From Paralichthys olivaceus (taxonomy: Eukaryota; Chordata; Actinopteri; Pleuronectiformes; Paralichthyidae): a DNA stretch of 64,000 bases. Within the stretch, counting starts at the first letter, position 1; the number at the start of each line of letters is the position of its first letter. Below are positions 22,506 to 34,744 of this stretch, one piece after another. The position numbers and the translations under genes are program-made. Below the pieces are notes generated by a model. That model saw only the letters and a program-made list of their open reading frames with translations. It had not been told where the DNA came from and ran no database searches. Location: NCBI RefSeq assembly GCF_024713975.1, contig NC_091111.1, forward strand, positions 19,179,001-19,243,000, in the 5' to 3' direction.

Positions 22506-23461
22506 TCATAGGTGACCGGGACAGTGAATGTGGTCGAGGGTCAGGAGTCCTCCGCTCAGGGGTGACAGTGTGGAGGAGGACGAGGAGGTGGTGATGGAGG
22601 CGGAGGAGGAGGAGGTGATGTTGTGGAGTTGTAAGGTGCTCTCCTTGATGTGCTGGATGAAGAGGTTCCTCTCGTCCTCGGGCGTCTGGCCGTTCTGCGC
22701 TCGCACGATGCAGGTGGGCCGGTGCAGGTTGAGCATGTAGACGAGCTGCTGCTTCTGCTGCTTCAGCTCCTCGATCTGAGCCTTCAGGTCGGTGTTGACC
22801 GACTCCAGCTTCTCTGACTCCTGAGACAAGGACGGAGATCAGTTAATACTTTCATCTCATGTTCATCTGATGTTAAATCGTTTGTCTTTGTGATTTGTTG
22901 AAACACAAATATTTTAAATCATAAAAAGATGATAGGATATGAACTCAGTTATCGAAGTCGATGAAAGTTAAAAACTACCTGCTGCAAAGAATCGGTCTTC
23001 TCCTTCTTCTTGTTGCGACACTTTGCAGCAGCGACCTTGTTCCTCTCCCTCCTCCTTTTCCTCCTGTCATGCTCCTCACCCGTCATCTAAAAACCAGAGA
23101 GAATCACACACACGTTAACATTTAACCCTGCGACAACTCAACGCACTCATTTGGTAAAAACACGCCACCGCCTGTCGTGTGGTTTCCTCTCTGACTCATG
23201 TACCTCTCTCTTGACCCCAGATCCACGGGCAGGCTGCTCGAAGGCCCGGTCCGAGCTGGAGCTGGCCCCGTCGGAGCTCATTTCGACGCTGAGCCCGTTG
23301 GACAGACGCTTGGTCTGGATGGCGAGCCGCAGCTCTTCTTTCACGATGGGGGTGAAGTTGGTGAAGTCGTCCAGGGTGAGGGTGCCCGGTGGGGACAGGC
23401 TGGGCACCAGGGCGGAGCAGCTGATGTCGGCCAGCGAGGGACCAGAGTGCTGCAGCATCAT
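22506..23461 (-). CDS. atf3: Atf3, stress-induced bZIP repressor
   Basis: Coding exons on the minus strand: 23204-23461, 22979-23086 and 22506-22820, giving 226 residues. ATF3 is an immediate-early CREB/ATF factor induced by ER stress, amino-acid limitation and injury. It binds CRE and AP-1 sites as a homodimer or with JUN. The N-terminus MMLQHSGPS, the FVKEELR-like IVKEELRLAIQTKRL and the basic region RRRERNKVAAAKCRNKKKEK (residues 97-116) are characteristic. Zipper leucines lie at 120, 127, 134, 141 and 148. The conserved block after the zipper reads HRPTCIVRAQNGQTPEDERNL. The start is the ATG at 23461, directly after the acceptor. Human ATF3 has 181 residues and stops shortly after this block. 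Here about 45 more residues follow, rich in Ser. A 5' non-coding exon ends at 24817. A reverse AATAAA at 20946-20951 could end the 3' UTR. Confidence 0.95.
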
Positions 23462-24816
23462 TCTGGAAAGAATCAAGCAGATAAGTCGCTATAAATACTT
23501 TGGATTTACTCACAGAAACAAAACTGAAGTTACTGGAAAACAAAACTAAAACTAAAAACTTATCTCAGTGTAAGAGGCCAAAACACACTTAGTTACAGTA
23601 ATCATTTTGTAGGTATTCAAATATAGGGTCACAATTAAACCACAAGTTATTGAGATTAATCGTAACAATCGTGTTTTATGTATATATGTGAAAATAAAGC
23701 AATAAGAAAAATGCTGCATGAGAATCTGGAAATATTCAAACACAAGCTGTTGGATGAGTTTTGTGTTTAAAAGTCAAGATTGTATCTTCTACAGGGCAAC
23801 AAGCAAAAATATCTGGATATTGTTTTAGTACAAAAGTCATAAATACTTGGAGATAATCATTTATACCTGTTTGTTTTGTGAGCGGAGCAGTGACTCATGG
23901 AGAATTATGACCAATGGTTTGATAAGATGATTATGAGGTTTCAGCTCAGCGAGAAGAAAACAGAGTCTGGATCATAAAGGAAATAACTGAGGAATCATAT
24001 CATTAAGTTATTTTATTTCCTGTAGGGTTTTCAGAAGGAACTCTACTTGATTAAACCCAAAGGTTGATTATAATCAGATCTGGTTTTTATTATAATAACA
24101 TTTGTTTTATTTGGATTTTACAATTCATCTGAAGTTGATTTTCAGATTAAGTTTTTTATCAGCTCTATAGTTCATCGGGTTTTGTATGATCTCAATAGTT
24201 TATCATTAGATCAGAATAAACACAGTTGTGTTCCATGTCGATTATCGACAAAGAAAAACTGCTGAATAAACTTCAGTAATATATATTTTTATTTACCTAT
24301 TTATTAGTTAATGTTTCCTTTGTCCCCTGATTCGTTTGTTGGCTCTGTTGATGAGGTTGAGATATAATAATGTTCTTAAGTTCTTGTGATTTGTGTTAAG
24401 TCTCTGCTGTGATTAAAATGTGTAATAATAATAAAAACACTGCTCTAAACACATCTGTGTCATTTTAAAGAAAAGCCAACAGGCTCTTTTTCTCTTCATC
24501 TAAATTATTGTGATGTCAAACAAGTAAAAGACACAAATATCTGTTAAAACATCCATAAAAACTGCGATAGATCGGATTCAAATCTCTCAAGTGAAAGATC
24601 ACGTCTGAAACGTGAGTGAGAAAGTCTCCGTGTTTCTGTAGGAATGAAATGAAACGAGAGAAGCGAGTTGAAAAGTTTGGCTGAAGTGTCCCGGGACGTT
24701 CGAGAGCGCACCGGGACTCCTCCGCTCCTCTCCCCGGGACAACACAGCCTCCCCGCGGCCTGAGACCTGAGGAAACACCGGCGTCCCTACTCCGGCGAAG
24801 TAAAACAGGATCCTAC

Positions 24817-24850
24817 CTGTTGGAGGTTTCAGTGGCCGGATGAGACGAAG
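24817..24850 (-). other. atf3: atf3 5' non-coding exon 1 (approximate 5' end)
   Basis: A clear donor (CCAACAG then gtagga on the minus strand) ends this exon at 24817. The intron runs to the acceptor at 23463-23464, just before the Atf3 ATG. The 5' end is estimated as about 25-30 bases after the TATA-like element at 24871-24877. Human ATF3 also has a non-coding first exon. Confidence 0.65.
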
Positions 24851-24870
24851 CACAGACGGGGAAGTTCTCC

Positions 24871-25110
24871 TCTTATAGTCGCTCTGCTCCTCTCGCTGCT
24901 CCGTGCGTAAAAGTTGCGCTTGTGCCTGACGCGTTGCATCACACGAGTATTTAGAGAAGCGTGGAGGGGGCGGGGCGTGCTGACGCAACCAGGAATGCCT
25001 ACAGGGAGGGAGGGGTGAGGGAGGGGTGAGGGAGGGAGGAGGGCAGAGGGGTGACGTCATCCTATTTATAGACGGCTGTGGCTGCGATGATGCAACTCAG
25101 CAAGATGGAG
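24871..25110 (-). promoter_or_regulatory. atf3: atf3 promoter with TATA, CARE, CRE and MEF2 motifs
   Basis: A TATA-like TATAAGA lies at 24871-24877 (minus). C/EBP-ATF response elements (TGATGNAAN type) are seen as TGATGCAAC at 24933-24941 (minus) and at 25088-25096 (plus), plus the related TGACGCAAC at 24981-24989. A GC box (GGGGCGGGGC) lies near 24967-24976. A perfect palindromic CRE TGACGTCA lies at 25052-25059, followed by a perfect MEF2-type CTATTTATAG at 25062-25071. In mammals the ATF3 promoter carries ATF/CRE and CARE sites used by ATF4 and by ATF3 itself. Motifs are seen directly; binding is inferred. Confidence 0.75.
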
Positions 25111-25129
25111 TCTGCGCTACAGTGGGAGA

Positions 25130-25585
25130 GACCTCCTTCCTCCTCTTCCTTCTCCTCCTGCATCCTCTTCCTCCTTCTCCACTCTTCCTCCTCTCACCCC
25201 CCTCCCTCCTTCCTCCTCTTCCTTCTCCTCCTGCATCCTCTTCCTCCTCTTCCTCCTTCTCCTCTTCCTCCTCCTCTTCCGTCTCCTCCTGCATCCTCTT
25301 CCTCCTTCTCCGCTCTTCCTCCTCTCATCCCCCTCCCCCCTTCCTCCCTCTTCTTCCTCCTCCCCTCATCCACCTCCTCTTCTCCTCCCCTCATCCTCCC
25401 CTCCTCAATCTCTCCGGATTCTTTTCCTCCTCGACCTCTTCTTTCTCACTCTTACACTTATCTTCCCGTCTTTCTTTCTTTCTTTTCCTCCTCTGCCTCT
25501 TCCTCCTCACTGTTCACTCCCTCACCTCCTCCTCCTCTCCTCCTCCCCTCCTCCCCTCCTCATCTCTCCTTGTTCTCCTGTGGTT
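25130..25585. repeat. Polypyrimidine tract upstream of atf3
   Basis: About 450 bases composed almost only of C and T on the plus strand (CCTCCTCTTCCTC-type units, partly repeated, such as CTCCTGCATCCTCTTCCTCC at several places). The minus strand is therefore a polypurine run. The long S/P/L-rich and E/G/R-rich frames here are by-products of composition. It starts about 20 bp beyond the outermost atf3 promoter motif. Such tracts can form triplex (H-DNA) structure; this is inference. Confidence 0.9.
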
Positions 25586-26491
25586 ACGCCTCAGCTGAAT
25601 AAAACCCGGTTCCTCACAGAGACACTTTAATGGGGGATTTGATTCGTGACATTATTTTCAAACTGTTTCTCAAACCGAATCATCCTGACGCTTCACTGGC
25701 CTCAAACTGAACAAACCTTTTATGTTTCGTCCGCTGACGGATTCATTCACCGTCTCCGAGCTGCTCTTCAAAAACCGACCGTGAAGTGGCTTCGCTGTAA
25801 TCTACCACATTCTTAATGAGTCTTAATCGGTTGATCTTCTTTACTCGCCGGCTGAAACAGATGGAGGATTTCCTGCGACCCGCAGTGAGATGGGACAACT
25901 TTATTTTACTGGAAGTAGAAGTTACGAAGGTTGTGATGGAGCACGTGACAGAAGTGTTGGTAGTGAAGTTTATTTTACTGAGGTAGTTTGTCAGTAGCCT
26001 TATTACAAACAAAAGTATTTTTTCTACTGAACTCGATTTTGTCATTTTGAGGCTCAAACTCATCTCCTGGTAGTTTACGCGACCAAAAATATATATTTTT
26101 AACGCTCTTTTTTAAATGTCTCACCCACAGATCAGTTCTTAACGCTAGCTAAACCTCAGAAATTAGAAGTTTGAGGTCACCTGCTGACTTTAATCGTGAC
26201 CTCCGACCCTGACAAGCTGCACAATGAGAGTAACTCAGGTGAAACAGACCTTCACCTTCCTCCCGCTCCTCCACCGCTTTTTCCTCATTTCCAGTTCAAA
26301 GCCTGTGACGGCCGCATCCTAGAAACGTCCTGATTCTTCGACTTTCACCACCTTCTCAGAAACAAAACAGCGTTCATGGAATGTGGAAATCAGCTCATAT
26401 CTCGGCTTCACCCGAAGTGAACATTACAACAGGAAACATGACATTGAACTGTGACTGCACTGACTGATCTAGAAACTTCTACATCTGCAGT

Positions 26492-26526
<35 letters not shown>

Positions 26527-26879
26527 CACTCACCCTGGATCACACACTGTTTCCAGGGAAGCCTTCACACTGAGCTGAAGCCACGTCCATGTTGATTTTC
26601 CACTTTGTGTTTTTGTGTCTGCTGTAAATAATCAACCAGACGGTGTTTCCCTGCTCAGACGACTTTGAAGAACTTTGTTGTCGGTGGAATTTCTTCGTCG
26701 GGCCTCAGGGTTGAGCAGGTTCAGAGATAAGATGAAATCAGTGTGGACAGAGGCGGAGCGATGAAAACACAAAAGCTCTGTTCTCGGGTTAAGTTATTTT
26801 TGGCTCGTTGTGAAAACTGAAAATGGGACTAATTGTGAGGCATTATCACGTTTTCACGTTGTCTTGTGCGAAATCTAAA

Positions 26880-27150
26880 GAAATCCTCGAGAGAATGTTT
26901 TGAAATTCAGTACAAATGTTATTTTGGACTCAAGGACAAAATGATTCGAGGTCAGAAGTGCGAGATCAAGGTCACAGTGAACTCACAAAGCACATTTTTC
27001 CCTTATGACGGCTATTTCTCAAGAACGCCGTGAGGTAATTCTTTGAAAGAGTCAGCTTGGACTCAAAAAAGGTCAAGGCACCAAAATTCACTAGAATTCC
27101 CGGATGAGCTGATTCGAGCCTGGATGTTGTTGAGAGTTTCAGGCTTGGTT
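26880..27150. repeat. Dispersed 'AAGGTCACAGTGA' repeat
   Basis: Contains TTGGACTCAAGGACAAAATG, GATCAAGGTCACAGTGAACT, TCTCAAGAACGCCGTGAGG and a second TTGGACTCAAAAAAGGTCAAGG. The repeated words indicate a partly duplicated member of the family that also appears at 41195-41350 and 45735-45800. Short frames here are not genes. Confidence 0.6.
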
Positions 27151-30100
27151 GATATATAAAATACATTTATAGGCTTGAGTTCCTTAAAAGCTTCCTCTGT
27201 GCAATATGTTCAGCATAAATGTGACATGTCCGGACGTGACAGCTCAGCCCAGAGCCCCACTTCACAGTTTTAGTTCTGTTTTTTGGGGGTTTTGATTCGT
27301 GTAAAAAGACGCAGATGACTCCTGCATTACTGAACATGTGTGCGTTGTGGACACACGCACGCACACACACACACACAGACACACACACAGACACACACCC
27401 CCACAGCGTCTCTCTCAGGCCGCAGACACACAGGTGTTGAAAAGTTTATGAGGTCAGTGTGGTGATCCAGATTGATGCTAAACTGTGAAGTCATTGCTGA
27501 CCCTGTCGACTATTAATACCAAATGATCGGAGCGCTAACCCGCCGGCTAAATATTGCATTCTCTATTTTTATATTTGAAGGGTTTGGTGCCAGTGCAGCT
27601 GTGTGCCGTTCATTTAAAAAGCACCTACAACTTTGAAGACTTCTGAATATTTAGCTGTGAGATTTACATTTCGTACACTTTCATTTCGTAAATCTTTTTA
27701 CACGATGACTTTAAATGTCTACAACAGGATGTAAGATGTATTTCTCCATAATCAGTGAATGATGAGTTAACTGACACATCAGCTAAATACAAGAATCATA
27801 ACTTATAGAAACAACAGATTAAATTAACCTGAACTTCAGCAATAAATTAAGGATTCACAAGTAGCCAGTGGGATTAGTCTGTAACAGTTTGAGTGTCAGA
27901 GATGGAACAGGGATAAGTTAAGTCTTGTCTTTAAACTAATACCATACTGGTCTGATTGGGCCGATCCTGGGGTTTGACCCAAGTTTGGCAACCGAACTTG
28001 ATCTGTGTTATTTCGTCTGGCCTGCCGGATTTGGGTTAAACCAATCAGGCGACCTTGAGTGTTTCTGTTCTCTCTCTGGATGTCGTTGCTGTGGAAAATC
28101 AAACTTCCTGTCGAGGAAATTGAATCATGTCCGTCGGTGTCATTTTAAATCAAGTCAGATTTATTCATGGCTGACAAGTTAAAAACAACAAAGTGATTTT
28201 CAAACATGGTGAAGCAACTGAAGTAAAAACAAGAAAGTTGAAAACTCTGCGAGAGGAAGATTTTTTTAAATTACCAATAGTAGGACAACACCCAATGTGA
28301 CGACCGCAGAGCTTCTGGAGAAAAGCTCGGTCATTAAAAGAAGTCATGTGTTACTCTCCGCCCCTGCACGGCCCTCTGGGAGTTATAAATCCACCACTGA
28401 CCCCAATAAATTACAAAACACTTTTAAAACAACAAAATCCACGAGACAGATAAAAAAACAACTGAGATACAAAAATCAAATCACAGCAGAAACTCAGAGG
28501 CCGAGAGGCAGCGTCTCCTCCTCTTCCTCCTCCTCTCTGAGTAAACTCTTCACTTCCTGAGCAGGTGAACGTCGTGACGACTGATCAGGTGACAAACAGA
28601 GCAGAGCGAATGTTGGCTTCATATCAGCTGTGAAGATTTCACTTTCACCTGCTGAGCTGCAGAGTGCGTCCGCTGCGTGGACCTTCGACCTCAGACGACG
28701 AGGGATGAAGAAATAAGCTGTGAGTTTCACTATGAGAGAACAGCATCGGGTTGTCGGGGAGTTTCTCGTTCTGAGACTCCGTAGAAGAGAAAGTGAAAAG
28801 AAAAAGAGGCTGTAAAGTTTGAGTCACTGGTCAGAGTCTGCAAGGTTTCAGAAAAACACTTTCATTCCAACAATCGTCTCAAACTTTGTGATCAAATGAA
28901 TCCTGATCCACTTTTCTGTCATTGATTTAAGTTCAACCTCAGGTTTAAATCTTTGACTGTGATTGAGATTATTTTATATTTCTTCTCTTTCTCTCAGTTT
29001 AAAGTCCCAGCGTCATGTTGAGCTGATGATGAATCACATTTAAAATGTAATTTAAATGTGTAAAATGTATTTTCAGCAGTTTGGATTATTAACCCCCCCC
29101 CCCCCCCCCCCCCCGAGTCGTGTGAAAAGAACAAAACAAATTCCGCATTTATTCAGATTTTGTTTGTTTCGGGTGCCGTAACCTCGACTCTCAGCTTCCA
29201 TCGTCTGTTGTTAGAAAACCTCAGTAAAGTCGAGTCAGGGTTTTCAGATTTGGGGGGAAAGGGTTTTGTTTTATTATAGTTTGAGAAAGTGAACTTTCTC
29301 ATTTCCCAGCTGATGGTAACTGTAGTTGGAGGAGCTGGAGGTTCCCCATCATCAGGTGGTGTCTCTTCCCGGTCCCCTGCTGGTTGCCCGGTAAATCCAT
29401 CGAGAGGATGAGAGGGTTTATTTCCCGGAAAGGAAGAAGGTGACGTAATCTGCCCCTGCTGAGGAGGAGGAGGGGGAGGGGGAGGTGGAGGAGCTGTTGT
29501 TCACGACTCTGCTGCTATAGAAAAGTTGTAACTTGTCCTGATGCAACGTGGGTAAAAATATATGATAAAATATGAATATATTATATAATAATATTGAACA
29601 TTTATGGAGGTTATTATTTATATTATGTGTATTAATGTTCACATACAATTAATATAGACAACTGTGAATATATATATATAAATATATATATATAAAATCC
29701 AACATTTTATAATTATGATAATTTAAACTGATTTATACAAACAATATTCATACGACCGTCATAATTGAACAGTTAATAATCATCATCAGTATAAATAAAA
29801 TAATGGTGATAACATTTTAATATTTTGTTGTATACTGTTAAATAAGAAAACAATACAATCTACATACGTATATTATACTATTATAGTAGACTTTATGTTT
29901 TATTACGATAGAACAGAATTGATCTTATTTGTTGATTTGTCATTACATAGTTAAATTTATTTATTTATTTATTTATTTATTTATTGACCATCTTATTCTC
30001 GCTTCAGATTACGTCATCTCTTCCGGGAAGCAGCAGCTCTTCCTCCTCCTCCTCCTCCTCTTGTATTTCTTCCTCTCCAACACGGGGAAACCGGGAAATC

Positions 30101-32709
30101 CCTCCCTCCCCCCCCTCCCTCTCTATCTCCCCCCTCCCCCTCCCTCTCTATCTCCCCCCTCCCCCCTCCTCTCTCTCTCCCCCTCCCTCCCTGCTTCCAG
30201 CATCACGCCACAGATGATGCTGCAGGGTGTGAAACACTGATGGATGTCTTCATCTTCCTCTTCCTCGTCCTGCAGCTCTTTACTGTACATGTCAATGTGC
30301 TAAACGGTCGCGGATCATTTGCACTTTCGATCTGAGTGAATCATCTCGTTCCTGTAAACGGAGCCGATGACGGCGCTGCAGTAATTCTGCAGGTTCATGC
30401 TGCTTTCTTTTATTTTCCACGGTGTATTGTGGCTGTGATCCTGTTGTGGACGTGATAATGATGTATATATACTGAATAACATCATAATATCCAATAACAG
30501 ATTATTATGTCAAATTATTATCTGATTAATGAATCAGTCCTTTGACATTTAAGCGACGTCGATCAGATTAAATTTGGTCTTTTGGTTTTTGCTGCTGGAA
30601 CAAAACAAGAACTCTGATTAAAATCATAAAATATAAACCGCGCTCTGTTGTTGTAGTACCACAGTATTATGTTCTCATAAGACAGTATCACGTACAGTAT
30701 CACAGTATCGTGTCCTAAATACATCATCAACCTGCTGTAACTGCTCAGTGAACAAGTCAAAAGACAAAATCTGTTATTCTGACAAAGAACAAAAACACAG
30801 CTGGTTATGAAACGTGAACACACGAGTGAGTCTGGAACCAGAGAAGGATTTAGTTTCAGATTTACCGTGTAATTGTCCACAGTCGTTGTAGTAGAAGTAT
30901 CAGGCTCTTCTTTGGCTGTAATATCTGAGACTGACTGACAGGTTGTGATGTCGAACATGAGGAATCATCACTGTGATTAAACCTGAACTCTGGACTTTGA
31001 TGTGATTCACTCACTTGAACTTTGCTCCTCATTTCGTTTGGTTTTATTTATTCTCTCTGTTTCTTGAAGTTAAAGTTTCATCAGTGACCAGACTGGTTCG
31101 TCTCCGCGGTCGTGACACTGACGGACACAAACAGAGGTCGTACACTTGACCCCCCCCCCCTCACTGATAATAACAAGTCGACTGGAGTCAGATTCATGAT
31201 TCAGATCTGAAAACAGGCCTGAGATCAGAAAGTAACAATCGACGGCTTCACGAGACGTTTCATGAACTTTGACCTCGAGGATCCGGAGACGTCGCTCAGT
31301 CGTTCTGCATCTTTCTCAGGTTTGTTTGTGTCTGGATGGGATTTATTTATCTATTTATTTAGTCTCTTTGGTTGTTTTCATCTTTTGTTATGGTTACGGT
31401 TGCTAGGTGTTGTTTCCTGTCTCTGTGGTCGTTTTGCATCTCTCTCTCTCTCTCTCTCTCTTTTTCTCTCTCTCTCTCTCTCGCTGCATTCACACATGCA
31501 CTGAACTCTGGGTAATATCCTGAAGTTTTCTTTGGCTTTATGATCTTATTCCATCTGTCGCCATTTTGCCTTCGTCGTTATGTGAGGATTCGTTAAAGTT
31601 TTTTTTTGTGGTTTGTTTGAATCGTTAAGATTCCGTTCTTTTTTTTTGCGGTAGTTTTGAACCTCGCTTGTCGTTAAGCTTCCCTCAGGTTTATGATCAT
31701 TATCGCGGGTTTTTGCGTATCCGTGTCGACATCTTGCATCTTTTCCAGTTCTTGTGTCTGAGTGGCACTTTGGTTTTTGCTTCTCTGTCGGTCGCTTTGC
31801 TTCTTTTGTTGTTTTCACGCTTAATAATAGTTTTGCATCTTTTTGTATTTGATTGACTTTTTATATAGTTCACATAGCTTCCTTTATTTCTTTTTTATTT
31901 CACTGAAAAACATGTGACCTCAATGCACTTTTACTCCAAAACTGAAATATGAAAGTCTTTTCCTGACGTCAGATCTTTCCCCTGCTACAGTGTGTGGTTG
32001 TGTTAATGCGTTGTGTTGATGTGTTGTGTTGATGCGTTGTTAGACGTGTGTAACGGTGTGAACTGGGTCAAAGATCACACACTGTGCTCTCATGTGAAAA
32101 GTAAACAGTGTGACTCAGTGTTTCTGTCTCAGACTGTTTGATTTCCATCGCCCTTCATCTCTTCTCCTGGTTCAGTGACGTGTGTTTTTCAGCTCGGAGC
32201 AGTTTGGATTAAAGTTACTGATCCTGCAGCTTCGTGCTGTTCAAACAATCTGCTGCTGTATTTTAGAAATGTGACCGTGGACATCAAATAGACTTGTTGT
32301 TGTGATGCAGAGCAAATTAACTGGTTAGAAAGAATTTAAAGTAGTATAAGTAGTATACCAGTAATACAACTGATGAAGTACAGAGTCAAAGTTTAACGAC
32401 GTGGATGAAACGGACTCATAAGAAAACTGGTTGAGATCCGATTTTAAAAATCTTAAAAATAAAACGAAATAAACAGAAAAATGACGTCAGATTTTAAGTT
32501 TATGTAAAAGCTGCTCCATCAAAGTTTCTGCAGAAGATTCATTGTTTCAAAATAAAGTGTCTTCCCTGGTTCATGTTCATCTGATCTCAGCGTCGAAGTC
32601 ACTGCAGCTTATCTGAATATTTTCCCTTTGTTTGAGTTTGACTGGAATTCTGCTGCAGTGACCCAGTTTCCCCCCCAGGGCACATTAAAGTTTCATTCAA
32701 GTTTCATCT

Positions 32710-32798
<89 letters not shown>
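32710..32798 (+). repeat. (CA)n microsatellite, 89 bp
   Basis: CA run with a single CG interruption near 32735. Confidence 0.97.
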
Positions 32799-32800
<2 letters not shown>

Positions 32801-33109
32801 CCTCACTGCTTTCTAACCACAGGACAGAACATGCAATCTGCATCAGCAGGAAGAAGTTCAGGGGGAAGTTTATCATTTCAAACAAAGAAATCATAATTAG
32901 TCATTATTATTAGTAAGTATTATTATGAATAGTCATTATAGTTAATGACTTCCCGCTCCAGCTGCCTCTCGTTAAATGTCAGAGGTTAATTTATTACCAG
33001 AAAGTAAAGTAGTGGCTCAGCTTTTATCTCACCTTCATCTTTCTGCAGCTGATTTCCCGTCTCTCTGTTTCCTTCTTCCTGAGTCTTTGGTACATTTCAC
33101 AAAGATGCC

Positions 33110-33305
33110 AAAGATTCCAGTGTAAACTGGTGGAGTGTTCAGTTGTGGTTATTCAGTTATGTTGCAGATCCAGGAACGTTCTAGTGTTTGTTATCACTGT
33201 TTATTTTGCATTTGTTGAACATTTCTAAAAAAACCTTCCAGTATCAAACTCACCTCTGTCATAGAAGTGATGTGTTCACACTTGTCTGTATCAGTTGGTG
33301 GAAGG
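33110..33305 (+). repeat. Dispersed repeat pair, copy 1
   Basis: Shares CAGTTGTGGTTATTCAG-type sequence, CTTCCAGTATCAAACTCACC and CTCTGTCATAGAAGTGATGT with 35010-35140, about 1.9 kb downstream in the same orientation. The second copy has CAACTGTGGTTAACGTTG, CTTCCAGTATCAAAATGACC and CTCTGCCACAGAAGTTATGT. Confidence 0.6.
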
Positions 33306-34138
33306 ACGTGTTGAAGTGTCGGGTTTACAAATTCATCTTAAAGCTGCAGATTGAGTCAGATTCTCTCTGATAACCGTGAGCGAGAAAATATATAGTTTCT
33401 TTATTTCACAGTTTATTCATGATTGATTGAAGCCAGCAACAGTTTGTGGACGTGGTTTATTCTCTGAAACATTCTTCTTCTCTGCACCTTCACAGCTGCA
33501 GTTTAACAAAGTGACACAAACAAACCTCGTGTGAACTTTTCATCTCTTTTGTTCCATCTCCTCTTTGCTGCAGCAACTTTTTTTTTTTTCCCCCTGCAGG
33601 GATAATTAAAGTTTCAGCATCGCTTTCACAGAACGAGCAGGTTCACACAAGTTTGTTCTGCATTTCAGAAGAGCGGTTTGAGGCAGAGTGATCAGACACA
33701 CGAGCCGGGGCTGAGGGAACCTGTGTCAGCGACTGATGATGGCGCTGGATTGTTCCCAGAATCCAAAATGTTGGTCAGTCTTGATTTCTCAATAAAGAGA
33801 AAACCACAGTTACATGTTTACGCTCAGATTGTGCAACACAGCATGAAATTACAAAACCTGAATGCATCCTGTTGTGTGTACGTGTGTGTGTGTGTGTGTG
33901 AGCAGAAGCAGAGAACAGGAACCAGCATCATACGTGTTGACCGCTGGATTTTAACGTCATCTGTGGTTTCGTTTTGAAAGTGGACGTCATTTGTGTGGAC
34001 TCGACCTCTGTCACTGCGAAATCAGCAAATTTAGACACTTGCATCATCAACGAGGTTCTGACTGAGACGACTGGAGAGGAGGAAAATTATTCAAATTTAA
34101 GATTCAGGAAAACAAATAGAAATGTAAGGAAACTGAGA

Positions 34139-34139
<1 letters not shown>

Positions 34140-34194
<55 letters not shown>
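34140..34194 (+). repeat. (GT)n microsatellite
   Basis: About 27 uninterrupted GT units. Confidence 0.97.
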
Positions 34195-34744
34195 ATGAGG
34201 AAACAGCTTCTGGTATTTTCTGGCCCTGTGACAGTGATGAAAGGAGTCGAGTGTGTTTCATCTGTCACAATCGATTCTGCCAACGTGGCCGTAAAAACCT
34301 GATATGAAGCAACAAAGAGCGAGTTTACCGTCAGTTCAGGTCAAAGGAATCTGCTCGGAGATTCCTGGTTCAACAGATACAAGCTGTTCACAACGTGTTT
34401 GCTCAGCAGATCTGCTCTGGGATCAGACCTCATTCTGCAAACACGGATCGGCACATGTGTTTGCTGCGTGTGAGCGTTGTGTGCACAGACACCAGTTCTG
34501 AAATCTGTAAATACACAGATCAGTGACACATCGATGTTTTCAATGCACACGATGTGGATCATCGGTTTATTGAATTTATATTATATGGATTTAAGTTTTG
34601 AAGTAATAAACCTGAAGGTAAACAAAGAGAAAATGAAAGAAGTGAGAATAAGTGTGTTATAATATAAAATGTACTTTATCGTCCCAAAGGGGAAATTTGC
34701 TTTGGGCGCCGTCAGCCGTCAGTTTCACTTGTAGTAAAAGGGAA

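Noticed and set aside
25026-25602. Pro/Ser/Leu-rich proteins of 170-190 residues
   Set aside because: Both overlapping frames are translations of the polypyrimidine tract.
32628-32816. Thr-His or Val-Cys repeat proteins at CA/GT tracts throughout the window
   Set aside because: They are frames through dinucleotide microsatellites and carry no coding signal.
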